Of a stretch of 33,798 nucleotides of DNA, positions 26,311 through 33,798 are shown in pieces (positions within the stretch are counted from its first letter, which is position 1; every line of letters begins with the position of its first letter). The DNA is taken from contig JAISTE010000162.1 in the NCBI GenBank assembly GCA_031272825.1, positions 1 through 33,798 on the forward strand, written 5' to 3'. This stretch comes from Propionibacteriaceae bacterium. Its GTDB lineage: Bacteria > Actinomycetota > Actinomycetes > Propionibacteriales > Propionibacteriaceae. Under the pieces are notes generated by a model. The model worked only from the letters and a program-made list of their open reading frames with translations. It did not search any database and was not told where the DNA came from. Position numbers and translations under genes: made by a program.

Positions 26311-27201
26311 CTACAGCCGGATCACGTTCGACGGCGGTTCTTCACTCTTTCCTGCCAGGCCGGGCACGCGCTCGGGCATGGGCAGGTTGGCGTTGATCTC
26401 GGCCAGGGAGGTGGGCGGCGGGAGTTTGCCGCGGGCTTTCGTCGCGCGGGTTAGGTCGTTGGGGACGCCGGTGATGGCCGCGATGACGTCCTCGTAGGAG
26501 ACGTCCGACATGGCCGCTTCGCCGTTTACCCTTCCCAGACGCATGACGACGACCCGGTCGGCCACCGCCTGCACGTCCTGCAGGCTATGGGAAATGAACA
26601 TGACGCCGTAGCCCAGGTCGCGCAGGTGCTCGATCAGGTTCAGGACCTCGGCCGTGGCGACGACCGAGAGCGAGTTCGTCGGTTCATCCATTACGACGAT
26701 CCGCGGCGATCCCAGCAGCGCGCGGGCAATCGCGGTGATCTGGCGCTGGCCAGCCGAAAGCTCGGACACCAGCGTGCGCACCGACGGCAGCTGCGCCCCC
26801 AGCTCGACGAGCGCACTGCGGGCGATCTCGTCCATCTCGTCGTCGCGGGTGCCGATCGGCCCGTGCAGCTCGCGGCCAAGGAACAGATTCTGGACGATAT
26901 TGAGGTTGTCGCACAGCGATCCTTCCTGGAACACCGTGGCGATCCCCAGCTCCAGCGCCGCTTTAGCCGACGGTATCGAGGTGAGTTCGCCGTCGAGATA
27001 AATGTCCCCGGCATCGGGCTGATAGACGCCGGAAATGGTCTTGGCAAGCACAGACTTCCCCGCCGCATTATCTCCGACGACCGCAACCACCTCGCGCGGA
27101 TAGATGTCAAAATCCACATCGTCAAGCGCCTGCACGCGCCCAAACTTCTTGCCCACACCCCTGAGAGCCAGAATGGGTTGCCGGGTACTGGTTATGGTCA
27201 T
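26311..27201 (-). CDS. Sugar ABC transporter ATP-binding protein, single ABC domain (no adjacent permease)
   Basis: VGDNAAGKSVLAKTISGVYQPDAGDIYLDG; VSELSAGQRQITAIARALLGSPRIVVMDEPTNSL. Confidence 0.9.
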   Translation of the reverse strand: MTITSTRQPILALRGVGKKFGRVQALDDVDFDIYPREVVAVVGDNAAGKSVLAKTISGVYQPDAGDIYLDGELTSIPSAKAALELGIATVFQEGSLCDNLNIVQNLFLGRELHGPIGTRDDEMDEIARSALVELGAQLPSVRTLVSELSAGQRQITAIARALLGSPRIVVMDEPTNSLSVVATAEVLNLIEHLRDLGYGVMFISHSLQDVQAVADRVVVMRLGRVNGEAAMSDVSYEDVIAAITGVPNDLTRATKARGKLPPPTSLAEINANLPMPERVPGLAGKSEEPPSNVIRL

Positions 27202-27351
27202 TTCTCACCCCCTCTAAGCAATGGCATTTCTTTGCGCGAGTACCTTCGACCACGAATCTGCCCACTTCGCCCGGGGGTTGTAAGGGGGGGCGTCCCCCTA
27301 CGCAGGTAAGCACGCGGTTGCCGGGTACTGGTTATGGTCATTTCTCACCCC
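27176..27351. repeat. 36-bp direct repeat, 140 bp apart, duplicating the start region of the ABC ATPase gene
   Basis: ggttgccgggtactggttatggtcatttctcacccc at 27176-27211 and 27316-27351. Confidence 0.92.
27198..27341 (-). other. 47-aa upstream ORF sharing its first nine codons with the ABC ATPase and ending in an ATGA overlap
   Basis: MTITSTRQPRAYLRRGTPPLTTPGRSGQIRGRRYSRKEMPLLRGGEK*; upstream SD-like aaaggggtgag. Confidence 0.55.
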
Positions 27352-27390
27352 TTTCTCCCGCAATCTCGGCTACAGAAGCAAAACCTACCT

Positions 27391-27547
27391 CGTCATTCTG
27401 CGCGCAGTCGCAGAATCTCCATTTCCCACCGACGCCGCAGCCAAGAGATCCTGCGACTGCGCGCAGGATGACGGGTGGATAACGCAGTCGCAGACCGCAG
27501 CGGGACGAAGTCCCCGCTTCGGTCTCGAGGAGCAAAGCGACGAAAAG
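27391..27547. repeat. REP-like inverted pair (+ 27391-27418, - 27446-27473) plus module B (27492-27547)
   Basis: cgtcattctgcgcgcagtcgcagaatct; agatcctgcgactgcgcgcaggatgacg; agaccgcagcgggacgaagtccccgcttcggtctcgaggagcaaagcgacgaaaag. Confidence 0.9.
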
Positions 27548-27628
27548 AATTCCCCACGATGGTGCAGGGAATAACGGGATTGCGCTCCCCACGTCCTTGA
27601 TTCCGCACGCCCCAGTGTCCAGCTGTCA

Positions 27629-28813
27629 CTACGCCACCGCCCTAAGTTGCGCGGGCAGGCCCACGGACTCGACGGCGTACGACATCGCCCCCTTGCAGGC
27701 GATGAATTCGTCTAGCTCGGTTACTTCTACCCGGGGCGGGTGCAGCGGGTTGTGCAAGGTGTAGCGCTCGAGTGCGGCCTCCAAGGGAGCGGTGAAGATC
27801 CCGCCCGCGGAGGCCAGCTCGCCGCCGATGATGATGATCTCCGGGTCAAACACGTTGCACAAGGCCGAGAGCGCGCGCCCGGTATACCCGGCGGCATCTG
27901 CGATCACCCTGGATGCCCCGAGGTCTCCGGCCTTGGCCATAGAGATGACGTCCCGGAGCTGCACCGCCCCGATGGCATCGCGCAGCTGCCCAGCCAGGGC
28001 GTCGGCGGAAACGACGGTTTCCAGGCAGCCGCGGTTGCCGCACTTGCACAGCTCGCCGTTCTCCACCACCTTGATGTGGCCGATCTCGCCCGCCGTGCCC
28101 TTGGCCCCGCGCACGATCTCCCCGTTCAAGCAAAGGCCCGCGCCGATGCCGTGCCCGATAGAGACGTACACCGCAGAGCCGACGTCTTTTGCCTTGCCAA
28201 AGCGCGCTTCTGCCAGCATCGCCAGGTTAGAGTCGTTGTCGGCGACGACCGGCTTGCCGATGCGCTTAGACAAGGCCTCGCAGATCGACACCTCGTCCCA
28301 GCCGCGCAGCAGCCCGGGCACGGAGAGGGAATCACTCTCGGCGTTGTAGGGTGCACAGATCGCCAGCCCGGCCCCGAGCAGTTCCTCGGAACGGCCGCCG
28401 ATGGATTCCTGCATATCGGCCAGCAGCTGGGCCGCGCGATCTAAGTCGGTGTCGTGGCGGTGATCGGCCGGCAGCGGCAACCTTTGCTGCGAGACGACGT
28501 TCCCGCTGGCGTCGCCCAGCGTCACGCGCAGCGTGCGGGTCGAGAAGTGCAGCCCGGCCACCAAACCCAAGCCACGGGAGAGCTCTACCTGCAGTGCCCG
28601 ACGCCCAGAGCGGGTCACATGGGAGGTGGTCACGATACCGGAGGCCACCAGCTCGTTGACGATGATGGAAACAGTCGCGGGCGAGAGCCCGGTGAGGTCG
28701 GAGAGCTCGACCTGCGTCATTGCGCCGAGCCGCTTGATCGAATCGACGATGCGCGCGCGGTTGGCTTCGCGCAGCGAAGACTGCGAACCGGGCGGCACGC
28801 GGTTGATAGGCAT
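27629..28813 (-). CDS. ROK-family transcriptional regulator
   Basis: N-terminal wHTH (MTQVELSDLTGLSPATVSIIVNELVASGIV); ROK domain GHGIGAGLCLNGEIVRGAKGTAGEIGHIKV and zinc motif CKCGNRGCLE. Confidence 0.94.
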   Translation of the reverse strand: MPINRVPPGSQSSLREANRARIVDSIKRLGAMTQVELSDLTGLSPATVSIIVNELVASGIVTTSHVTRSGRRALQVELSRGLGLVAGLHFSTRTLRVTLGDASGNVVSQQRLPLPADHRHDTDLDRAAQLLADMQESIGGRSEELLGAGLAICAPYNAESDSLSVPGLLRGWDEVSICEALSKRIGKPVVADNDSNLAMLAEARFGKAKDVGSAVYVSIGHGIGAGLCLNGEIVRGAKGTAGEIGHIKVVENGELCKCGNRGCLETVVSADALAGQLRDAIGAVQLRDVISMAKAGDLGASRVIADAAGYTGRALSALCNVFDPEIIIIGGELASAGGIFTAPLEAALERYTLHNPLHPPRVEVTELDEFIACKGAMSYAVESVGLPAQLRAVA

Positions 28814-28842
28814 GGCGAGAGTCTACCCGAGAACCAGCAAAC

Positions 28843-28861
28843 GAAACCTCCCCTTGGTTTC
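28843..28861. promoter_or_regulatory. Inverted repeat GAAACC-N7-GGTTTC upstream of the ROK gene (possible autoregulatory operator)
   Basis: Perfect 6-bp arms, about 30 nt upstream of the ROK start on the minus strand. Confidence 0.4.
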
Positions 28862-28930
28862 ATTTCTCAACGCCAGGACTGAATTTGTCCACATGTGTTG
28901 GCTGATGCGCAACTTATCCACAATCTCCAT

Positions 28931-28958
28931 CGTCATCCTGCGCGCAGTCGCAGGATCT
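28931..28958 (+). repeat. REP-like hairpin, left boundary of the GIY-YIG cassette
   Basis: cgtcatcctgcgcgcagtcgcaggatct. Confidence 0.93.
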
Positions 28959-28973
28959 CCTAATCTCTAGGCC

Positions 28974-29258
28974 ATGAGAACGGCATATGTGTATATCCTC
29001 ACCAATCAGCCACGTGGGGTGTTGTACGTGGGGGTCACGAACAACCTCACTCGCAGGATGCACGAACACAAGCGCAAGATTAATGAAGGATTCTCCTGTA
29101 AATACAACCTCACAAGGCTCGTTTGGTACGCGCAGGGGAACGAGATGAGCGGGGCGGTCGCTGTAGAGAAGAAGATCAAGAACCGCTCTAGACAATGGAA
29201 GATTGATCTGGTGGAACGTACGAATCCTGAATGGAGAGATTTGTCGATTGAAGGTTGA
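28974..29258 (+). CDS. Single-domain GIY-YIG endonuclease-like protein
   Basis: YVYILTNQPRGVLYVGVTNNLTRRMHEHKRKI...LVWYAQGNEMSGAVAVEKKIKNRSRQWKIDLVERTNPEWRDL: GIY-like YVY, YIG-like YVG, RR, H, conserved E and N. Confidence 0.92.
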   Translation: MRTAYVYILTNQPRGVLYVGVTNNLTRRMHEHKRKINEGFSCKYNLTRLVWYAQGNEMSGAVAVEKKIKNRSRQWKIDLVERTNPEWRDLSIEG

Positions 29259-29278
29259 GTTAGTGCGGGCTGACGGGG

Positions 29279-29316
29279 AGATCCTGCGACTTCGCTTCGC
29301 TCCGCGCAGGATGACG
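29279..29316 (-). repeat. REP-like hairpin (inverted orientation), right boundary of the GIY-YIG cassette
   Basis: agatcctgcgacttcgcttcgctccgcgcaggatgacg. Confidence 0.93.
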
Positions 29317-29516
29317 AAGTGGCGGACGCCCAGAACGACGAGGTGGGGGACGCGCAGGATGACGAAGTGGCGGACGCCCAGAACGACGAGGTGGCGGACG
29401 CGCAGAACGATGAGGTGGGGGACGCCCAGAACGACGAGGTGGGGGACGCGCAGGATGATGAGGTGGCGGACGCCCAGAACGACGAGGTGGGGGACGCCCA
29501 GGATGATGAGGTGGGG
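29307..29516. repeat. 24-bp tandem array, 8 full units plus a partial unit
   Basis: Consensus CAGRAYGAYGARGTGGSGGACGCS from 29307 in exact 24-bp steps; unit 1 overlaps the edge of the REP-like copy. Confidence 0.95.
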
Positions 29517-29554
29517 AAAACACCGGACGACAAAGCGAAGGAACGTGCCCTCAC

Positions 29555-29582
29555 CGTCATCCTGCGCGCAGTCGCAGGATCT
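29555..29582 (+). repeat. REP-like hairpin
   Basis: cgtcatcctgcgcgcagtcgcaggatct. Confidence 0.93.
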
Positions 29583-29754
29583 CCTCTACAGCCCCTTAGA
29601 ACACGCGTACCCGTTTTCTTCACTAAATCAAGTAACAGTTTGATAACAATCGCCCTTGGGTTCGCTTCGCAAACTCAAGGAGTGCTAGCGTTCTCGTACT
29701 CGTTATTTTTCAAGCTCTCCCGAAGGTGGGCGGGCAACGTAAGGAAGGAATAAC

Positions 29755-30870
29755 ATGGCACACCGAAAGCTCGCCGCACTGGCCGCGGCGCTTCTCGCCG
29801 GGGTTCTGGTCGTCGGCTGCTCTTCCACCCGCGAAGGCTCGACAAGCACCGACGGCGAATCTGTCGCAGCAGGCGGCGAAACCCTCGTCGGCATCACCAT
29901 GCCGACCAAGTCCCTGGAACGCTGGAACAACGATGGCTCTCAGCTCGTCACCCTGCTTCAAGAAAAGGGCTACAAGACCCAGCTCGACTACGCCGACAAC
30001 AAGCCCGAAGAGCAAGCCAAGCAGCTCGAAAACCAGATCAACGCCGGAGCCAAGATCCTGATCGTGGCCTCCATCGAATCCAAGGCCCTCATCCCCACGC
30101 TGCAGACCGCCGCCGAAAAGGGCATCAAGATCATCGCCTACGACCGCCTGCTCATGGACACCGAAAACGTCGACTACTACGCGACGTTCGACCTTGAGAA
30201 GGTTGGAAACCTGCAAGGCGAGTTCATCGTCGAAAACCTCGGTCTCAAAGACGGCAAGGGCCCGTTCAACATCGAACTGTTCGCCGGTTCCCCCGACGAC
30301 AACAACGCCTCGCTGTACTTCAAGGGCGCCTGGGACATCCTGAAGCCGTACTACGACGAGGGCAAGCTCAAGGTTCCCTCCGGTAAGGTTCCCGAGACCC
30401 TGGCCGACTGGGCGCAGATCGGCATCCTGTCCTGGAAGGCCGAGACGGCCCAGAACGAGATGGAAAACCGCCTCAACTCCTTCTACTCCGACAAGAAGGT
30501 CGACGCCGTACTCTCGCCGAACGACTCGCTCGCCCTCGGTATCGCCCAGGCCCTCGAAGGCAAGGGCTACAAGGTCGGGGACGACTGGCCGATTCTCACC
30601 GGACAGGACGGCGACGTCGCCAACATCAAGAACATCCTCGCTGGCAAGCAGACGATGACGGTATGGAAAGACACCCGCAAGCTCGCCGACGCCGTCGCCG
30701 CCATGGTCGACGACATCGCAGGCGGCAAGGAACCGGGCATCACCACGTCGTACTCGAACAACACCAAGGACGTACCGTCGGTGACGCTGGAATCCCAGGT
30801 CGTCGTCGAGGACACCGTGCAGTCACTGCTGGTGGACTCCGGCTTCGTAACAGAAGACCAGCTCAAGTGA
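29755..30870 (+). CDS. ChvE-like sugar ABC transporter substrate-binding lipoprotein
   Basis: Lipobox LVVGC; VGITMPTKSLERWNNDGSQLVTLLQEKGYKTQLDYADNKPEEQAKQLENQINAGAKILIVASIESKAL; SD aaggaagga. Confidence 0.93.
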   Translation: MAHRKLAALAAALLAGVLVVGCSSTREGSTSTDGESVAAGGETLVGITMPTKSLERWNNDGSQLVTLLQEKGYKTQLDYADNKPEEQAKQLENQINAGAKILIVASIESKALIPTLQTAAEKGIKIIAYDRLLMDTENVDYYATFDLEKVGNLQGEFIVENLGLKDGKGPFNIELFAGSPDDNNASLYFKGAWDILKPYYDEGKLKVPSGKVPETLADWAQIGILSWKAETAQNEMENRLNSFYSDKKVDAVLSPNDSLALGIAQALEGKGYKVGDDWPILTGQDGDVANIKNILAGKQTMTVWKDTRKLADAVAAMVDDIAGGKEPGITTSYSNNTKDVPSVTLESQVVVEDTVQSLLVDSGFVTEDQLK

Positions 30871-30878
30871 GCTAAGAC

Positions 30879-30915
30879 CTGACGCCCGGGCACCGGCTCT
30901 GCCTGGGCGTCAGGA
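30879..30915 (+). terminator. Strong intercistronic hairpin between the binding-protein and ATPase genes
   Basis: cctgacgcccgggca ... tgcctgggcgtcagg. Confidence 0.8.
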
Positions 30916-31069
30916 TTACTCAACTTGAGTCACATTTGCACCGCCCGCGACACCATCAAATATCCGCCCGCAGCGCCCGCCGTCCCAGTACAGCGGGCGG
31001 CACCAGCGGCCCGGAGGTTCACCGACGACCGCGGGCAGCACACAAAGACCTGCTTGTGAAGGAGAAAAC

Positions 31070-32599
31070 ATGAGTGAGACGCCCATCCTGGAAATGGTCG
31101 ACATCACTAAAGAGTTCCCCGGAGTCAAGGCCCTATCCGACGTCACGTTCAAGGTTCTGCCCGGCGAAATCCACGCTATCTGCGGGGAAAACGGCGCCGG
31201 AAAATCGACCCTGATGAAAGTGCTCTCCGGGGTCTGGCCCTACGGAACCTATACCGGAACCATCACCTACAAGGGCGAGGAATGCCGCTTCCGCTCCATC
31301 CGCGATTCGGAGGAGAAGGGCATCGTCATCATCCACCAGGAGCTCGCCCTCATCCCGTTCCTGTCGATCACCGAGAACATCTTCCTCGGTAACGAACAGG
31401 CAAAACACGGGGTCATCGACTGGAATCTAGCCGACGAACGCGCAGTCACCTTGCTGCAAAGGGTAGGGCTGCACGAACATCCGTCGACGAACATCATCGA
31501 CATCGGCGTCGGCAAACAGCAGCTAGTGGAGATCGCCAAGGCCTTAGCCAAGAACGTCGAGCTGCTGATCCTCGACGAACCGACCGCCGCCCTCAACGAC
31601 GACGACTCCGAGCACCTGCTGAACATCCTGCGTTCGCTGCGCGACGAGGGCGTCACCTGCATCATCATCTCCCACAAGCTCAAAGAGATCCTCTCCATCG
31701 CCGACTCGATCACCGTCATCCGCGACGGTCAGGGCATCGAAACGCTGGACGTCCGCGCCGGGCTTACCGAGGAACGTCTGATCAAATCGATGGTCGGCAG
31801 GGAGATGAACTCGCTGTTCCCCGAGCACGAGCCGCACATCGGCGAGGAAGTGTTCAAGATCGAGGATTGGACGGTTCACCACCCGATTCAGGCCGAGCGC
31901 GTGATCGTCGACCATGCGAACCTGGACATCAAGGCGGGGGAGATCGTCGGGCTGGCCGGGCTGATGGGTTCGGGCCGCACCGAGATGGCGATGTCGATTT
32001 TCGGGGAGACCTACGGCACCAATATCTCGGGGAAGATCTGGCTCAAGGGCAAGGAAATCGCAACCAAGACCGTCGAACAGGCGGTGAAGAACGGCATCGC
32101 GTACGTTTCCGAGGACCGTAAGCGCTTCGGGCTGAACCTCATCCAGACCATCCGGGAGAACATGACGTCGGCCGCGATGGGGAAGGTTTCCAAGAACGGT
32201 GTCATCGAGGTCAACCAGGAGATCGCCGACGCCAACGAGCTGCGCAAGGAGCTCAACGTCAAGACGCCCTCGGTTGAGGAGCTGGTCGGCAAGCTTTCGG
32301 GCGGCAACCAGCAGAAAGTCTCCCTTGCCAAGTGGATTTTCACCGACCCTGAAGTACTGATACTCGACGAACCGACGCGCGGCATCGACGTCGGCGCAAA
32401 GTACGAGATCTACCAGATCATCAACGACCTGGCCGACCAGGGCCGGGCCGTGCTCGTCATCTCGTCGGAGCTGCCCGAGCTCATCGGCATCTGCGACCGC
32501 ATCTACGCCCTCGCTGAGGGCCGGATCACCGGCGTCGTCGACAAGGCCGACGCCACCCAAGAGAACCTAATGCAACTAATGACCAAGGAGGAGGCATGA
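31070..32599 (+). CDS. Sugar ABC transporter ATP-binding protein, two ABC domains (MmsA/GguA/XylG-like)
   Basis: GENGAGKSTLMKVLSGV; VGKQQLVEIAKAL; second-domain LSGGNQQKVSLAKWIFTDPEVLILDEPTRGIDVGAK. Confidence 0.95.
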   Translation: MSETPILEMVDITKEFPGVKALSDVTFKVLPGEIHAICGENGAGKSTLMKVLSGVWPYGTYTGTITYKGEECRFRSIRDSEEKGIVIIHQELALIPFLSITENIFLGNEQAKHGVIDWNLADERAVTLLQRVGLHEHPSTNIIDIGVGKQQLVEIAKALAKNVELLILDEPTAALNDDDSEHLLNILRSLRDEGVTCIIISHKLKEILSIADSITVIRDGQGIETLDVRAGLTEERLIKSMVGREMNSLFPEHEPHIGEEVFKIEDWTVHHPIQAERVIVDHANLDIKAGEIVGLAGLMGSGRTEMAMSIFGETYGTNISGKIWLKGKEIATKTVEQAVKNGIAYVSEDRKRFGLNLIQTIRENMTSAAMGKVSKNGVIEVNQEIADANELRKELNVKTPSVEELVGKLSGGNQQKVSLAKWIFTDPEVLILDEPTRGIDVGAKYEIYQIINDLADQGRAVLVISSELPELIGICDRIYALAEGRITGVVDKADATQENLMQLMTKEEA

Positions 32600-33765
32600 G
32601 CCTCAAAGAAACTATGGGCGGGTCCCTGAGGCAATACGGCATCATGCTCGTCCTCGTCGGCGTCGTTGTGATCGCCGCGCTGGCCACCGGCGGCAAGCTG
32701 GTGGTTCCCAACAACGTGTTCACGCTGATCTTGCAGAACTCGTACGTGCTGATCCTCGCCATCGGCATGGTGATGGTGATCGTCGCCGGGCACATCGATC
32801 TGTCCGTCGGCTCGGTGGTCGCCTTCATCGGCGGCGTCATCGGCTGGATGACGATCAACTGGGGTTTCCCCTGGCCGGTTGCGGTTTTGGCGGCGCTGGC
32901 CATCGGCGTCATCATCGGAGCCTGGCACGGATTCTGGGTCGCGTACGTGCGCATCCCGGCCTTCATCGTGACGCTGGCGGGCATGTTGATCTTCCGCGGT
33001 TTGGCTTTGATTATCGTGGGCACGACGCTCGCGGGCTTTGACCAGGGGTTCATCAATATTGCGGCGGGTTCTCTGCCGCCGTGGTTCGGCTTCATCGGTG
33101 ATTTCGACGTCGTTACTTTGGTGATCGGCGTGATTGGGGTCGTCGGGCTGGTGGTTTCGACCTTGCGCTCGCGAGCCTCGCAGATCAAGCACGGCATCGC
33201 GCCGGAGGCTTTCGGGTTCATGATCGGCAAGCTGATCGTCATCTCGATCGCTATCTTGGTGGTGGCCGGAAACCTGGCGCTTTCCGACAAGGGCACGCCG
33301 TTCCTGCTGCTGATCGTCGGGGCGTTGATCTTCATCTACTCGTTCGTACTCAACAAGACGGTGTTCGGCCGTCACATCTACGCCATCGGTGGAAACCTGA
33401 ACGCGGCCATCCTGTCCGGCATCAATACCGCGAAGACCAACTTCATGATCTTCGTACACATGGGCCTACTGGCGGCGGTCGCGGCCATCGTGGTGACGTC
33501 CCGAGCCGGGGCGGCGACGGCCCAGGTCGGCCAGCAGTACGAGATGGACGCCATCGCCGCGTGCTTCATCGGCGGCACTGCGGTTACCGGCGGCGTCGGC
33601 CGCATCTCGGGAGCGATGATCGGCGCCCTGATTATGGGCGTGCTGAACATGTCGCTGTCGATCGCGGGTGTTAGCTCGGACGTCCAGCAGACGGTAAAGG
33701 GCGTAGTCGTCCTGGCTGCGGTCGCTCTGGATCTGCTGAGCAAGCGCCGCGCCAAGGTTGCGTGA
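32596..33765 (+). CDS. Sugar ABC transporter permease (MmsB/GguB/XylH-like)
   Basis: ATGA overlap with the ATPase; LAIGMVMVIVAGHIDLSVGSVVAFIGG; GGTAVTGGVGRISGAMIGALIMGVLNMSL. Confidence 0.94.
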   Translation: MSLKETMGGSLRQYGIMLVLVGVVVIAALATGGKLVVPNNVFTLILQNSYVLILAIGMVMVIVAGHIDLSVGSVVAFIGGVIGWMTINWGFPWPVAVLAALAIGVIIGAWHGFWVAYVRIPAFIVTLAGMLIFRGLALIIVGTTLAGFDQGFINIAAGSLPPWFGFIGDFDVVTLVIGVIGVVGLVVSTLRSRASQIKHGIAPEAFGFMIGKLIVISIAILVVAGNLALSDKGTPFLLLIVGALIFIYSFVLNKTVFGRHIYAIGGNLNAAILSGINTAKTNFMIFVHMGLLAAVAAIVVTSRAGAATAQVGQQYEMDAIAACFIGGTAVTGGVGRISGAMIGALIMGVLNMSLSIAGVSSDVQQTVKGVVVLAAVALDLLSKRRAKVA

Positions 33766-33798
33766 TTTTATCCTGACGCACTGAAGCCGGGGCTCTTA

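Noticed and set aside
28931-29316. REP-associated tyrosine transposase (RAYT)
   Set aside because: The only ORF between the hairpins is GIY-YIG; no Y1/HUH motif protein is encoded in the window.
29657-29682. Imperfect TTGGGTTCGCTTCGCAAACTCAA repeat as a ROK/LacI operator for the sugar operon
   Set aside because: Arms contain mismatches and the centre is REP-like (TTCGCTTCGC); insufficient support to call an operator.
29319-29753. 144-aa ORF across the 24-bp array (MADAQNDEVGDAQ...)
   Set aside because: Frame stays open only because 24 is divisible by three; it runs through a REP copy and into the chvE-like leader, with no start signal.
31544-33459. Long minus-strand ORFs opposite the sugar ABC genes (31544-32560, 32503-33459)
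   Set aside because: Shadow ORFs of strongly supported ATPase and permease genes.

Overview
High-GC actinobacterial chromosome segment, probably Actinomycetales/Actinomycetaceae-like (lineage is inference). It holds mostly recognisable housekeeping genes: an IS3-type transposase 3' end, era, whiB, a GT2-like membrane protein, a DUF5719-like protein, secreted proteins including an Rpf (G5 + transglycosylase-like), an MFS permease, class II fructose-bisphosphate aldolase, a YdcF-like protein, recN, nadK, tlyA, a BioY/EcfA/EcfT transporter, a HAD-IIA phosphatase, a TPR protein, a 979-aa surface protein, an AAA/DUF4143 ATPase, an orphan sugar-ABC ATPase, a ROK regulator, a mini GIY-YIG nuclease and a ChvE/MmsA/MmsB-like sugar ABC operon. 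The most interesting signal is a family of about 20 REP-like hairpins, CGTCATCCTGCG-CGCAGT-CGCAGGATCT. They are confined to intergenic gaps and mostly occur as inverted pairs. Their stems show compensatory base changes, and their outer CGTCATCC edges repeatedly seed 8-bp or 21-24-bp tandem arrays. One inverted pair encloses a complete 94-aa GIY-YIG nuclease gene, suggesting a REP-plus-GIY-YIG mobile or maintenance system with short non-autonomous derivatives. Other notable items: a 31-bp-arm palindrome after ecfT, a perfect 23-bp-arm inverted repeat over the DUF4143 gene's promoter, recurrent leaderless-type promoters (TANNNT + 6-7 nt + start codon), a duplicated 5' gene end creating an upstream ORF, a 55-aa CDS absent from the ORF track, and a GT2 protein apparently lacking its DXD-type motif. 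All calls come from reading the sequence; no database search was run.
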